Below are positions 1 through 6,588 of a stretch of 12,524 bases of DNA, piece after piece (the first letter of the stretch is position 1; every line of letters starts with the position of its first letter). The stretch covers positions 1 to 12,524 of the forward strand of contig JBDHRG010000114.1 of the NCBI GenBank assembly GCA_039807445.1, read 5' to 3'. Source of the DNA: JBDHRG01 sp039807445 (GTDB lineage Bacteria; Pseudomonadota; Gammaproteobacteria; Competibacterales; Competibacteraceae). The notes beneath the pieces are model-generated. The model ran no database searches and had not been told where the DNA came from. It saw nothing but the letters and a program-made list of their open reading frames with translations. The position numbers and the translations under genes were made by a program.

Positions 1-119
1 AGGCTGCCGGGCGCGCTGCCGGCCTCGGCCAGCGTGAGCTCGAGTGCGCCGTCGAGCGGCTTGAAGGCGTAGTCGCGCTCGATCTGGCCGTGTTCCCACA
101 GCCCTCCGGGCAGCGGCAT
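1..119 (-). CDS. Small contractile-tail/eCIS-associated protein, N-terminal part only
   Basis: An ATG at 119 opens a frame that runs off the left window edge after 39 complete codons. It begins MPLPGGLWEHGQIERDYAFK and continues with a Leu/Glu-rich stretch (PLDGALELTLAEA). A GGAG Shine-Dalgarno motif sits 8 nt upstream, and the start is 33 nt after the tube gene stop, so it looks co-transcribed with sheath and tube. The opening 'LPGGLW...G...+.F.PL.G.LEL.L.E' resembles the short proteins that follow the tube gene in many eCIS clusters and phage tail modules (baseplate or tail-assembly proteins). I recognise this as a style rather than a named family. The catalytic or structural role cannot be told from 39 residues. 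Confidence 0.6.
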   Translation of the reverse strand, partial: MPLPGGLWEHGQIERDYAFKPLDGALELTLAEAGSAPGS

Positions 120-152
120 CGCGGCGTCTCCGTCCCTGCGGCGTGGCCGGGC

Positions 153-662
153 TCAGGTCTCGGCCGGCTCGGGAACGCTGGTGTCGCGCTCCCAGCCCTC
201 GTGCTGCAGCGTGATGGTCTGGATGCCGACGGTGTTCATCGAGCCGGCGTCGCAGTCGGGCAGGGCCTGGAAGTCCGACACCCAGGCGCGGTTGAGCTTG
301 TACGACAGCGCCACCTGGCCCTGCAGGTTGAGCACGTTGATGACGATGTCCTTGCGGAAGTTCTTCAGTGACATCGCCGCGTCGCCCTGGATGTTGTTGA
401 CCAGATTGGCCCAGAGCTCGAACACCGGGTCGTGCGTCAGCCCCTGCTCGAGCGTGACCGGCTCGTAGCTGGTGCCGCCGGGCATGATGCGCTCGTGTGC
501 GGGGTCGCCGGCGGTGCGCCACTTGACCGGCTCGGTCTTCTTCTTCAGCGCGCCCATCTTGCGCAGCCCGGCGACCGGGCGGCCGTCGATCAGTACCTGG
601 AACTTGAAGGTGCGGTAGGGGTCGTGGCGGTGCGCGTTGACCGTGAACAGCGGTGCAGCCAT
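153..662 (-). CDS. eCIS / phage-like tail tube protein (T4 gp19 family)
   Basis: 169 residues forming the inner tube subunit of a contractile injection machine; such proteins stack as hexameric rings inside the sheath. Visible hallmarks are DPYRTFKFQVLIDGR (14-28), the GLRKMG segment (32-37), TEPVKWRTAGDP (43-54), the PGGTSYEPVTLEQGLTHD loop (61-78), FRKDIVINV (102-110) and the C-terminal WVSDFQALPD...LQHEGWERD (127-160). These match the gp19-like tubes of Afp/PVC-type eCIS better than those of typical Myoviridae. Length is normal for the family, usually about 140-170. A GGAGG motif lies 9 nt before the ATG, and only 15 nt separate it from the sheath stop, so sheath and tube form one operon. 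A second tube paralogue, common in eCIS, is not within the window. Family assignment is firm; eCIS rather than prophage is inferred. Confidence 0.92.
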   Translation of the reverse strand: MAAPLFTVNAHRHDPYRTFKFQVLIDGRPVAGLRKMGALKKKTEPVKWRTAGDPAHERIMPGGTSYEPVTLEQGLTHDPVFELWANLVNNIQGDAAMSLKNFRKDIVINVLNLQGQVALSYKLNRAWVSDFQALPDCDAGSMNTVGIQTITLQHEGWERDTSVPEPAET

Positions 663-677
663 GGCCGTCTTCCTCCC

Positions 678-2636
678 TTATTCCTGTCCGACCTTCTGCT
701 GGATGCGGACGATCACGAACTCGGCCGGCTTCAGCGGCGCGAAGCCGACGATCACGATCACCTGGCCGCGGTCGATGTCGCCCTGGGTCATCGTGTCGCC
801 CAGGCCGCAGCGCACGAAATAGGCGTCGTTGGCCTTCTCGCCCTGGAAGGCGCCGGCGCGGAACAGGCCGTTCATGAACGAGCCGATGTTGGCGCGCAGC
901 GACGACCACAGCCGGTGGTCGTTGGGCTCGAACACCGCCCACTGGATGCCGTTGTAGATGCTGCGCTCGATGAAGATCGCGGTGCGGCGCACCGGCACGT
1001 AGCGCCACTCGGGGTTGGCGTTGGTCGACAGCGTGCGCGTGCCCCAGATCACCGGACCGAAGCCCGGCAGCGTGCGCAGGCAGTTGACGCCGAGCGGGTT
1101 GAGCTGGTCCTGCTCGCCGTCCTCGACCACGAACTCGAGCCCGGCGACGCCGAGCAGCGCGGTCTCGACCCCTGCCGGCGCCTTCCACACGCCGCGTCGC
1201 CCGTCGATCTTGGACCACATGCCGGCGGCGAGCGCCGAGGGCGCGATCGTCAGCGTGCGCGCCGCGTTGGGGTTGGAGTCGGCGTTGTAGAACGGGTTGG
1301 CGGTGCGCACCCACGGGTAGTACAGCACCGCGTAGGTCGAGGTCGACAGCGCTAGCTGGTCGACCGTCGCGCCCTGGTCGAGCTCGAGCCCCGGCGGCGG
1401 ATCGACGATCACCATGCGGCTGCCGGTCGCTTCGCAGTGGCTGACCGCCGCGGCGATCGCGGCGTTGCCCGAACCGTCGGCCGCCATCGCCTGGCCCGGA
1501 AGCACGATGATGCTGACGTCGCGGACCTTGCGCAGCACCGTGTCGAAGAAGTCGGTGTAGTCGGAAGCCGCGGGCGGTCCTTCGACCCCGCCGGCCAGGG
1601 GCGTGCCCTGGTCGTTGGTGCCCAGCGCCTGCGCCGGCACCAGGTTGGCCGAGCCGTGCACCGCGGTGGGGAGGGCGGCGGCGTTCAGCGCCAGCAGCAG
1701 CGCGAGGTCGGCCGCGCTGCCGTCGCCGTCGTAGACGCGCACCGACGACGACGACGAGGTGGTCCCCGAGCTCAGCGTGAAGCGGCGCGCGACATCGTCG
1801 TAGGCGCAGGTGAAGCCGCTGAACGCCGTCTGCGACGGCGACAGCGCACGTACCGCGGTCTGGACCGCGGCGGCGAGCAGGTCGCCGTCGGCGGCGTTGT
1901 CGCCGGCCAGCGCCAGGTCGTCGCGCGCGAGCGCGATGCGGCGCACGCCGAGCCCGTCGAGGTTCAGGCCCAGCGTCCACACGGTTCCGGCGGCCACCGA
2001 CGAAAAGTAGGTGGCACCGGCGCCGACCTGGCCGCCGGCCAGGCTGCCGCGCTGGAGCGCGCCGGCCGGCAGCGGCTCGATCAGCGCCGTCGAGGCCAGC
2101 TGCGAGACGCCGTTGACGCGCGTCAGCAGGTAGTCGGGGTGGGCGGCGTCCATGCGCAGGTTGGCGAAGGTCTCGTCGGCCTGGAAGCGCTCGTTGTCGA
2201 GGTGGCCGAGTTCGAGCGTGAACACCGCTTCGGCCGGCACGGGGCGGCGGATGCGGTAGTAGACCGCGTTGCCCCAGGTGCCGACGCTGCTCGCGCTCAG
2301 GCGGATCACCGCGGTCGCACCGGTGCCCTGGCCGGGCAGCGCCACCGTGGCTGCGGCGGCCGGCGGCGCGGTGCTGACCAGGCGGCAGATGTAGGCGTCC
2401 TTGCCGCCGTTGAGGTAGAAGGCCGCGACCGCGAGTCCCATCGCGTCGGTTTCGGACGCGATCGGGCCGAAGCTCGTCTCGTAGTCGTTGAGCCCGTGGA
2501 TCAGCACCGCGTCATTGGCCGGCCCGCGGTGCGCCGCACCGACGAAGGCGGCGACCGAAGTCGCGACGCCCTCGATCGGGCGCGCGCCGCTGGGGATCTC
2601 CTCGATGTAGACGCCCGGGTGCAGATACGTCGGCAT
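678..2636 (-). CDS. Contractile tail sheath protein (eCIS type)
   Basis: 652 residues; the outer sheath that contracts to drive the inner tube into a target membrane. The N-terminus has the family signature YLHPGVYIEEIPSGARPIEGV (about 4-24) followed by TSVAAFVGAAHRGP. The C-terminal third holds the conserved sheath core: KIDGRRGVWKAPAG (476-489), RTLPGFGPVIWGTRTLS (521-537), YVPVRRTAIFIERSI (546-560), the EPNDHRLWSSLRANIGSFM stretch (570-588) and FVIVRIQQKV at the end. Between roughly 200 and 350 is an insertion with a Ser-rich turn (TTSSSSSVRVYDGDG, 292-306), probably a surface-exposed domain. The start is fixed by AGGAGG 6 nt upstream. It is the first visible gene of the tail module, preceded by a 183-nt leader and followed by the tube gene. 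Members vary in length, and this is on the long side because of the insertion. Family certain; eCIS rather than prophage is inferred from the paired tube. Confidence 0.93.
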   Translation of the reverse strand: MPTYLHPGVYIEEIPSGARPIEGVATSVAAFVGAAHRGPANDAVLIHGLNDYETSFGPIASETDAMGLAVAAFYLNGGKDAYICRLVSTAPPAAAATVALPGQGTGATAVIRLSASSVGTWGNAVYYRIRRPVPAEAVFTLELGHLDNERFQADETFANLRMDAAHPDYLLTRVNGVSQLASTALIEPLPAGALQRGSLAGGQVGAGATYFSSVAAGTVWTLGLNLDGLGVRRIALARDDLALAGDNAADGDLLAAAVQTAVRALSPSQTAFSGFTCAYDDVARRFTLSSGTTSSSSSVRVYDGDGSAADLALLLALNAAALPTAVHGSANLVPAQALGTNDQGTPLAGGVEGPPAASDYTDFFDTVLRKVRDVSIIVLPGQAMAADGSGNAAIAAAVSHCEATGSRMVIVDPPPGLELDQGATVDQLALSTSTYAVLYYPWVRTANPFYNADSNPNAARTLTIAPSALAAGMWSKIDGRRGVWKAPAGVETALLGVAGLEFVVEDGEQDQLNPLGVNCLRTLPGFGPVIWGTRTLSTNANPEWRYVPVRRTAIFIERSIYNGIQWAVFEPNDHRLWSSLRANIGSFMNGLFRAGAFQGEKANDAYFVRCGLGDTMTQGDIDRGQVIVIVGFAPLKPAEFVIVRIQQKVGQE

Positions 2637-2717
2637 GCCTCACCTCCTCGCTCCATCCGGCCGGCGGGCGTCGTGGCGCCTGCTCGTCTTCGCCGGACCT
2701 CGTGGTCTGCGAGCTCG

Positions 2718-2739
2718 TGCGGCCGAACTCCGGGCCGCA
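2718..2739 (-). other. Second hairpin in the sheath leader
   Basis: Perfect 7-bp inverted repeat TGCGGCC / GGCCGCA (2718-2724 and 2733-2739) with an 8-nt loop, about 80 nt before the sheath start. It could be an RNA structure in the leader or a protein-binding palindrome. In DNA this rich in GC, a stem of this length can occur by chance. Confidence 0.3.
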
Positions 2740-2786
2740 GCAACCCATAGCGAATCGGTATAGCCCGGAATCGGGGAAACGGTAGT

Positions 2787-2813
2787 GACGCCGGCAGACG
2801 ACGCACCGGCGTC
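2787..2813 (-). terminator. Hairpin 6 nt past the kinase stop (possible terminator or attenuator)
   Basis: Perfect 8-bp inverted repeat GACGCCGG / CCGGCGTC (2787-2794 and 2806-2813) around an 11-nt loop, just after the kinase stop codon on the minus strand. The position suits transcription termination. However, the RNA following the stem has only a short GUUU rather than a U-tract, so it would be a poor intrinsic terminator and may instead pause polymerase or stabilise the 3' end. Confidence 0.35.
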
Positions 2814-2819
2814 CGTCGA

Positions 2820-5255
2820 TCAGCCGGCCGCTGCCGAGCTGCTCCGTGGCGCCACCGGCTCGACGCGCTCGGGTAACCAGCGCGACAGTGCGCCGAGCAG
2901 TTCGGCGCTGGTGAAGGGCTTGCTGATGTAGTCGTCCATGCCGGCCTCGAGGTAGCGTTCGCGGTCGCCGGCGACCGCATGCGCGGTCAGCGCGACGATC
3001 GGGATGCGCCGGCCGGTGCCGCGGCGGCGCTCGATCTCGCGGATCTGGCGCGTCGCAGCGATGCCGTCCTGGACCGGCATGCGCCCGTCCATGAAGATCA
3101 CGTCGAAGCCGCCGTCGAGGAATGCCTTGACCGCGGCGCGGCCGTCGTCGACCGACTCGACGTTCGCGCCGAGCTCTTCGAGCATCACGCGCGCGACCTC
3201 CTCGTTGATCGGGTTGTCTTCGGCCAGCAGCACGCGCGCGCACACGCGCCCGCTCGACAGCGCCGGCGGCTCGGGCTGGAGCGCCTGCAGCTCGGTACCG
3301 GGGCCGCGCTGCAGGCAGTTCAGCAGCGCCCGGTGCAGCGTCCTGGCGCGCAGCGGCCGCTCGAGCGTGCAGCAGAAGCCGGGCGGCGGCTCGCGCGGCT
3401 CGCTCTGCGGGCCGAGCATCACCAGCTTGTGGATGCCGGCGAGCGCCGGGTGCGGGCCGAGGTCTTCGGTGGCGAGGTCGGGCAGCGTGTCGTTGACGAT
3501 CAGCGCGTCGTAGGGCTGACCGTGCGCCGCCGCCGCTGCCGCCAGCGCCAGCGTCTCGGCGGCGCTCGCGGCATGGTCGTCGGCGGCGTGCCACATCTTC
3601 AGCAGGTTGTGCAGCGCTTCGTGCTGGCTGACGGGCAGCCCGGCGAGCAGCACGCGCACACCGCGCAGCGAGGCTTCGGGCGCCGCCGCGCCGCTGGCAC
3701 GCCTGAGCTGCACCGTGAACCAGAAGGTGGTGCCCTTGCCCGGCTGGCTGGCCAGGCCGATCTGTCCGCCCATGCGCTCGACCAGTTGGCGGGCGATGGT
3801 CAGCCCCAGGCCGGTGCCGTCGTGGCGGCGGATGATCGAAACGTCGGTCTGGGTGAAGGCATCGAAGATGCGTGCCTGATCGGCGGCGGCGATGCCGATG
3901 CCGGTGTCGGTGACTTCGACGCCGACGGTGACCTCGGGGCCGCTGCCGCCGAGCGCGTCGACGCGTATCACGATCTCGCCGCGCGGCGTGAACTTGATCG
4001 CGTTGCTGAGCAGGTTGCCGAGCACCTGGCCGAAGCGGCCGGGGTCGCCGGTGACGCGGGTCGGCAGGTGCGGCGCGAAGCTGCACACCAGCTCGAGCCC
4101 CTGGCGCTGCGCGCCCTCGGTGAACAGCTCGACGGTGTGTTCGACCAGCGCGTGCAAGTCGAAGTCTTCCTGCTCGAGGTCGAGCTTGCCGGCCTCGATC
4201 TTCGACAGGTCGAGGATGTCGTTGATGATGCCGAGCAGCGTCTTGCCCGAGCGCACCAGGGTTTCGGTCAGGTGGCGCTGGCGGCTGCTGAGCTGGGTGT
4301 GCAGCAGCAGCTCGGCGGTGCCGAGCATGCCGTTCATCGGCGTGCGCACCTCGTGGCTGACGTTGGCGAGGAACTGCGACTTGGCGTGACTGGCGGCTTC
4401 GGCGCGCTCCTTCTCTTCGCGCAGCTCGCCGACCAGGGTCTGCAGCTCGCGGTTGGCGAGCTGCAGCTCGAGCGTGCGCCGACCGACCTCGTCGGCCAGC
4501 CGCGCGTTGTAGCGCGCGAGCTCGGCGTCGCGCTGCTGGATCTGCTCGAGCATGTCGTTGAAGCCGTCGACCAGCGTACCGAGCTCGTCGTCGGTCTGGC
4601 TGGCGACACGCACCGAGTAGTCGCGCTTCTCGCTGACGCGCCGCGTCGCCTCGCGCAGGTGCAGGATGGGTTGCGAGATCAGCCGCTGCAGCTTGGAGGC
4701 GATCAGCATCGCCAGGCCCAGCGTTGCCAGCATCATCACCAGCAGCAGCACCGAGTAGCGGCCGAGGCTCGCGTACAACTCGCCGTAGTCGGCGGCGATC
4801 TGCAGCGTGCCGACCGGCTTCCACTCGAGCAGCACCGTCTTCAGCAGATGGATCTGGCTGCCGGCCTCGTAGTAGCGGTCGTCCGGCTCGCCGGGCGTGC
4901 CGGCACGCTCGGACGGGGCGAACTCGGGCGGCGGCCGGGAGCCGTCGCGGCGGTATTCGGCGAACACGCGCCCGTCGGCGCTGCGCAGCACCGCGTAGAC
5001 GATGTTGCCCTTGGCCCGCAGCGCGTCGAGCGTCTCCAGCGCCGCGAGCGGGTCGTTCAGCGCCAGCGGCGCGCGGCTGCTCGAGGCGATGACCTCGGCC
5101 AGGGTCGCCAGTTGGGTGCGGGTCGAGCGCTGCAGCGTGAAGGCTTCGTTGACCACCATCGCCAGCGTCGCCAAGCCGAGCACGCTGCCGGTGGTAGCCA
5201 GCATGATCGCCATCAGCTTGCGGCGGATCGACAGGCGTTTGAAGGCTTTGATCAT
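2820..5255 (-). CDS. Membrane hybrid sensor histidine kinase with two receiver domains
   Basis: 811 residues, inner-membrane sensor of a phosphorelay. In order: TM1 (about 13-35); a periplasmic CHASE8-like sensor (about 36-160); TM2 (about 168-187); HAMP (about 188-241); a coiled coil (about 240-292); HisKA with phospho-acceptor His301 in SQFLANVSHEVRTPMNG; HATPase_c with N-box GNLLSNAIKF (413-422), G1 DTGIGI (450-455) and G2 DGTGLGL (479-485). A first receiver (about 531-650) is degenerate: the phospho-Asp position in YDALIVNDTLP is Asn588 and the conserved Lys is Arg633. The second receiver (about 672-795) is intact: Glu679/Asp680, Asp723 in FMDGRMP, Thr757, Lys779. There is no HPt or DNA-binding domain, so a separate HPt protein and regulator must complete the relay. 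It belongs to the BarA-like hybrid class. It lies upstream of, and co-directional with, the sheath/tube genes, which suggests but does not show control of them. No strong Shine-Dalgarno precedes the ATG. Confidence 0.95.
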   Translation of the reverse strand: MIKAFKRLSIRRKLMAIMLATTGSVLGLATLAMVVNEAFTLQRSTRTQLATLAEVIASSSRAPLALNDPLAALETLDALRAKGNIVYAVLRSADGRVFAEYRRDGSRPPPEFAPSERAGTPGEPDDRYYEAGSQIHLLKTVLLEWKPVGTLQIAADYGELYASLGRYSVLLLVMMLATLGLAMLIASKLQRLISQPILHLREATRRVSEKRDYSVRVASQTDDELGTLVDGFNDMLEQIQQRDAELARYNARLADEVGRRTLELQLANRELQTLVGELREEKERAEAASHAKSQFLANVSHEVRTPMNGMLGTAELLLHTQLSSRQRHLTETLVRSGKTLLGIINDILDLSKIEAGKLDLEQEDFDLHALVEHTVELFTEGAQRQGLELVCSFAPHLPTRVTGDPGRFGQVLGNLLSNAIKFTPRGEIVIRVDALGGSGPEVTVGVEVTDTGIGIAAADQARIFDAFTQTDVSIIRRHDGTGLGLTIARQLVERMGGQIGLASQPGKGTTFWFTVQLRRASGAAAPEASLRGVRVLLAGLPVSQHEALHNLLKMWHAADDHAASAAETLALAAAAAAHGQPYDALIVNDTLPDLATEDLGPHPALAGIHKLVMLGPQSEPREPPPGFCCTLERPLRARTLHRALLNCLQRGPGTELQALQPEPPALSSGRVCARVLLAEDNPINEEVARVMLEELGANVESVDDGRAAVKAFLDGGFDVIFMDGRMPVQDGIAATRQIREIERRRGTGRRIPIVALTAHAVAGDRERYLEAGMDDYISKPFTSAELLGALSRWLPERVEPVAPRSSSAAAG

Positions 5256-5372
5256 CGGCGGTGCTCGCGCGGCTTCCGTGTACGGAGTTGTCCAGGCCGC
5301 CTCATTTTAACCCCGCCGACCAGTGTGCGCCGGGTTTGGCGGGCACGCGGCGGCGCGGGCATACTCCGCGGC
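5256..5372. promoter_or_regulatory. Divergent promoter region between the kinase gene and mtgA
   Basis: 117 nt serving both strands. For the kinase, TAAAAT on the minus strand (5309-5304) is a good -10 candidate without a recognisable -35. For mtgA, TTGGCG (5336-5341), an 18-nt spacer and CATACT (5360-5365) could form a weak sigma70 promoter that would start transcription almost at the mtgA ATG. A small inverted repeat, TCCGT-GT-ACGGA (5275-5286), lies in the presumed kinase leader and could be an operator half-site pair. All are visual matches only. Confidence 0.4.
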
Positions 5373-6098
5373 ATGGAGACGGAGCGGGTTTCGGTGCGCC
5401 AGCAGGCGGGATGGGGGCGGCGCTTCGCGCGCGGGCTGGCGCATGCCGGGCTCGGCTTCGCGGCGGCGTCGCTGTTCGCGGTCGCGGTGCTGCGGTGGGT
5501 GCCGCCGCCGGCGACGAGCGTGATGCTGCTCGACTGGCTGGCGGAACCCCGGCGCGGTTTCCCGGACCATGACTGGGTGCCGCTGGCGGCGGTCGCCGTC
5601 GAGCTCGGCGTCGCGGTGATCGCCGCCGAAGACCAGCGCTTTCCCGAGCACGGCGGCTTCGACTTCGTCGAGATCCGCAACGCGCTCGAACGCGCCGAGG
5701 GCGGCGGCAAGCTGCGCGGCGCCAGCACGATCAGCCAGCAGGTGGCGAAGAACCTGTTCCTGTGGAACGGCCGCAGCCTCTGGCGCAAGGGGCTGGAAGC
5801 CTGGTTCACGCTGCTGATCGAGACGCTGTGGGACAAGCGCCGCATCCTCGAAATCTATCTGAACGTCGCGCAGTTCGGCGACCATGTGTACGGTGCCGAA
5901 GCGGCGAGCCGGCGCTTTTTCGGCAAGCCGGCCCGGGACCTGAGTGCAGCGCAGGCGGCACGGCTCGCGGCGGTGCTGCCGAACCCGGTCCGCTACCGCG
6001 CCGACGCGCCCAGCCCTTACGTGCGCGGGCGGGCGCGCTGGATCCAGGGGCAGATGACCGCGCTCGGCGGCGCCGCGCTGCTGAAACGATTGGAATAG
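5373..6098 (+). CDS. mtgA: Monofunctional peptidoglycan glycosyltransferase MtgA
   Basis: 241 residues, essentially the length of E. coli MtgA. It polymerises lipid II into glycan strands at the periplasmic face of the inner membrane. One N-terminal membrane anchor (about 24-42) is followed by a GT51 domain: catalytic Glu86 in AAEDQRFPEHGGFD, GASTISQQVAKNLFL (116-130), the RKGLEAW motif with the second conserved acidic residue Glu142, and RRILEIYLNVAQFG (156-169). There is no transpeptidase domain, so it is not a bifunctional PBP. The ATG at 5373 is the natural start by family length; no Shine-Dalgarno is visible and the candidate promoter sits right against it, so a leaderless message is possible. 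It is divergent from the kinase and followed by the heptamer array. Confidence 0.96.
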   Translation: METERVSVRQQAGWGRRFARGLAHAGLGFAAASLFAVAVLRWVPPPATSVMLLDWLAEPRRGFPDHDWVPLAAVAVELGVAVIAAEDQRFPEHGGFDFVEIRNALERAEGGGKLRGASTISQQVAKNLFLWNGRSLWRKGLEAWFTLLIETLWDKRRILEIYLNVAQFGDHVYGAEAASRRFFGKPARDLSAAQAARLAAVLPNPVRYRADAPSPYVRGRARWIQGQMTALGGAALLKRLE

Positions 6099-6149
6099 GC
6101 GTGAGACGTGAAGCGTTAGACGTGAGGGGGGAACTGTGCCAGCGTCTTC
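6099..6149. repeat. Degenerate inverted heptamers plus spacer preceding the tandem array
   Basis: Directly after the mtgA stop come four 7-nt blocks in the opposite orientation to the following array: GCGTGAG, ACGTGAA, GCGTTAG, ACGTGAG (6099-6126), each a variant of AGCGTGA, the reverse complement of TCACGCT. A G-run and about 20 nt of unique spacer follow. Paired with the array to the right, this arm can fold into a long imperfect hairpin, which could also end the mtgA transcript. Confidence 0.7.
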
Positions 6150-6231
6150 TCACGCTTCACGCTTCACGCTTCACGCTTCACGCTTCACGCTTCACGCTTC
6201 ACGCTTCACGCTTCACGCTTCACGCTTCACG
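6150..6231. repeat. Heptanucleotide tandem array (TCACGCT), 11 full copies plus a partial one
   Basis: Eleven exact head-to-tail copies of TCACGCT occupy 6150-6226, followed by a partial TCACG to 6231. The unit length is not a problem for coding because the array lies between mtgA and the next gene. Perfect copies suggest recent expansion by slipped-strand replication. It is not a CRISPR: units are 7 bp and there are no spacers. The next gene begins 31 nt later, so copy number could alter the spacing of that gene from any promoter upstream. Confidence 0.97.
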
Positions 6232-6262
6232 GCACCGTCCGAGCACCTCATTGGAGCGCTAG

Positions 6263-6556
6263 ATGGACACGGCATCACCGATCCACCGCCCCCGCGTCGA
6301 CATCACCTACTGCACCCAGTGCCGCTGGCTGCTGCGCGCCGCCTGGCTGGCGCAAGAGCTGCTGAGCACCTTCGAGACCGAGCTCGGCGAAGTCGCGCTG
6401 ATCCCTGGCACCGGCGGCGTGTTCGAGATCCGCGTGGCCGGCACGCTGGTGTGGTCGCGCAAGACCGAGGGGCGCTTCCCTGAAGCCAAGGAAGTCAAGC
6501 AGCGCGTGCGCGACCTGATCGCCCCCGAGCGCTCGCTCGGCCATTCCGACCGGTAA
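6263..6556 (+). CDS. Rdx-family (SelT/SelW/SelH-like) thioredoxin-fold protein
   Basis: 97 residues, normal for bacterial members. The family has a thioredoxin-like fold with a redox Cys pair; eukaryotic members often use selenocysteine. Here the pair is Cys17-x-x-Cys20 in ITYCTQCRWLLRAAW, with both positions encoded as Cys. Other family marks are TFETELGEVALIPGTGGVFEI (about 37-55), SRKTEGRFPEAKEVKQRVRD (65-84) and the C-terminal APERSLGHSDR. No signal peptide or membrane segment is seen, so it is probably cytoplasmic. The physiological substrate of bacterial Rdx proteins is not established. The ATG has a GGAG motif 8 nt upstream. It is followed after 32 nt by dsbB on the same strand, which suggests a small thiol-redox operon. 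Confidence 0.9.
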   Translation: MDTASPIHRPRVDITYCTQCRWLLRAAWLAQELLSTFETELGEVALIPGTGGVFEIRVAGTLVWSRKTEGRFPEAKEVKQRVRDLIAPERSLGHSDR

Positions 6557-6588
6557 CGAAAACCACTGCTGCACGAGGCATCGCGACA

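Larger units (their letters stand above)
2637..2819 (-). promoter_or_regulatory. Leader between kinase gene and sheath-tube genes
   Basis: 183 nt separate the kinase stop from the sheath ATG. Read on the minus strand, it contains one hairpin next to the kinase stop, a second hairpin in the middle, and the strong AGGAGG site (2643-2648) next to the sheath ATG. No convincing sigma70 promoter was found: TATACC around 2757-2762 could serve as a -10 but lacks a matching -35. The leader therefore may carry its own promoter for the injection-system genes, or act as an attenuator in a kinase-sheath-tube transcript. No intact gene was seen in it. Confidence 0.4.

Noticed and set aside
2637..2819. A small Cys-containing protein in the sheath leader (translation with CVVC and GCCG)
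   Set aside because: The frame has no start codon with a ribosome site, runs on into the sheath gene in the wrong frame, and matches no family I know.
2979..5372. A very long plus-strand open frame antisense to the kinase gene that runs in frame into mtgA
   Set aside because: Its upstream part is the mirror of kinase codons with no recognisable domain; only the part from the ATG at 5373 matches a family (MtgA, at normal length).
6150..6231. CRISPR array or repeat-containing protein
   Set aside because: Units are 7 bp with no spacers, and the array lies between two well-defined genes. The translated heptad peptide has no start context or family.
6311..6322. Selenocysteine in the SelW-like protein
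   Set aside because: Both redox positions are ordinary Cys codons (TGC) and no in-frame TGA interrupts the gene.
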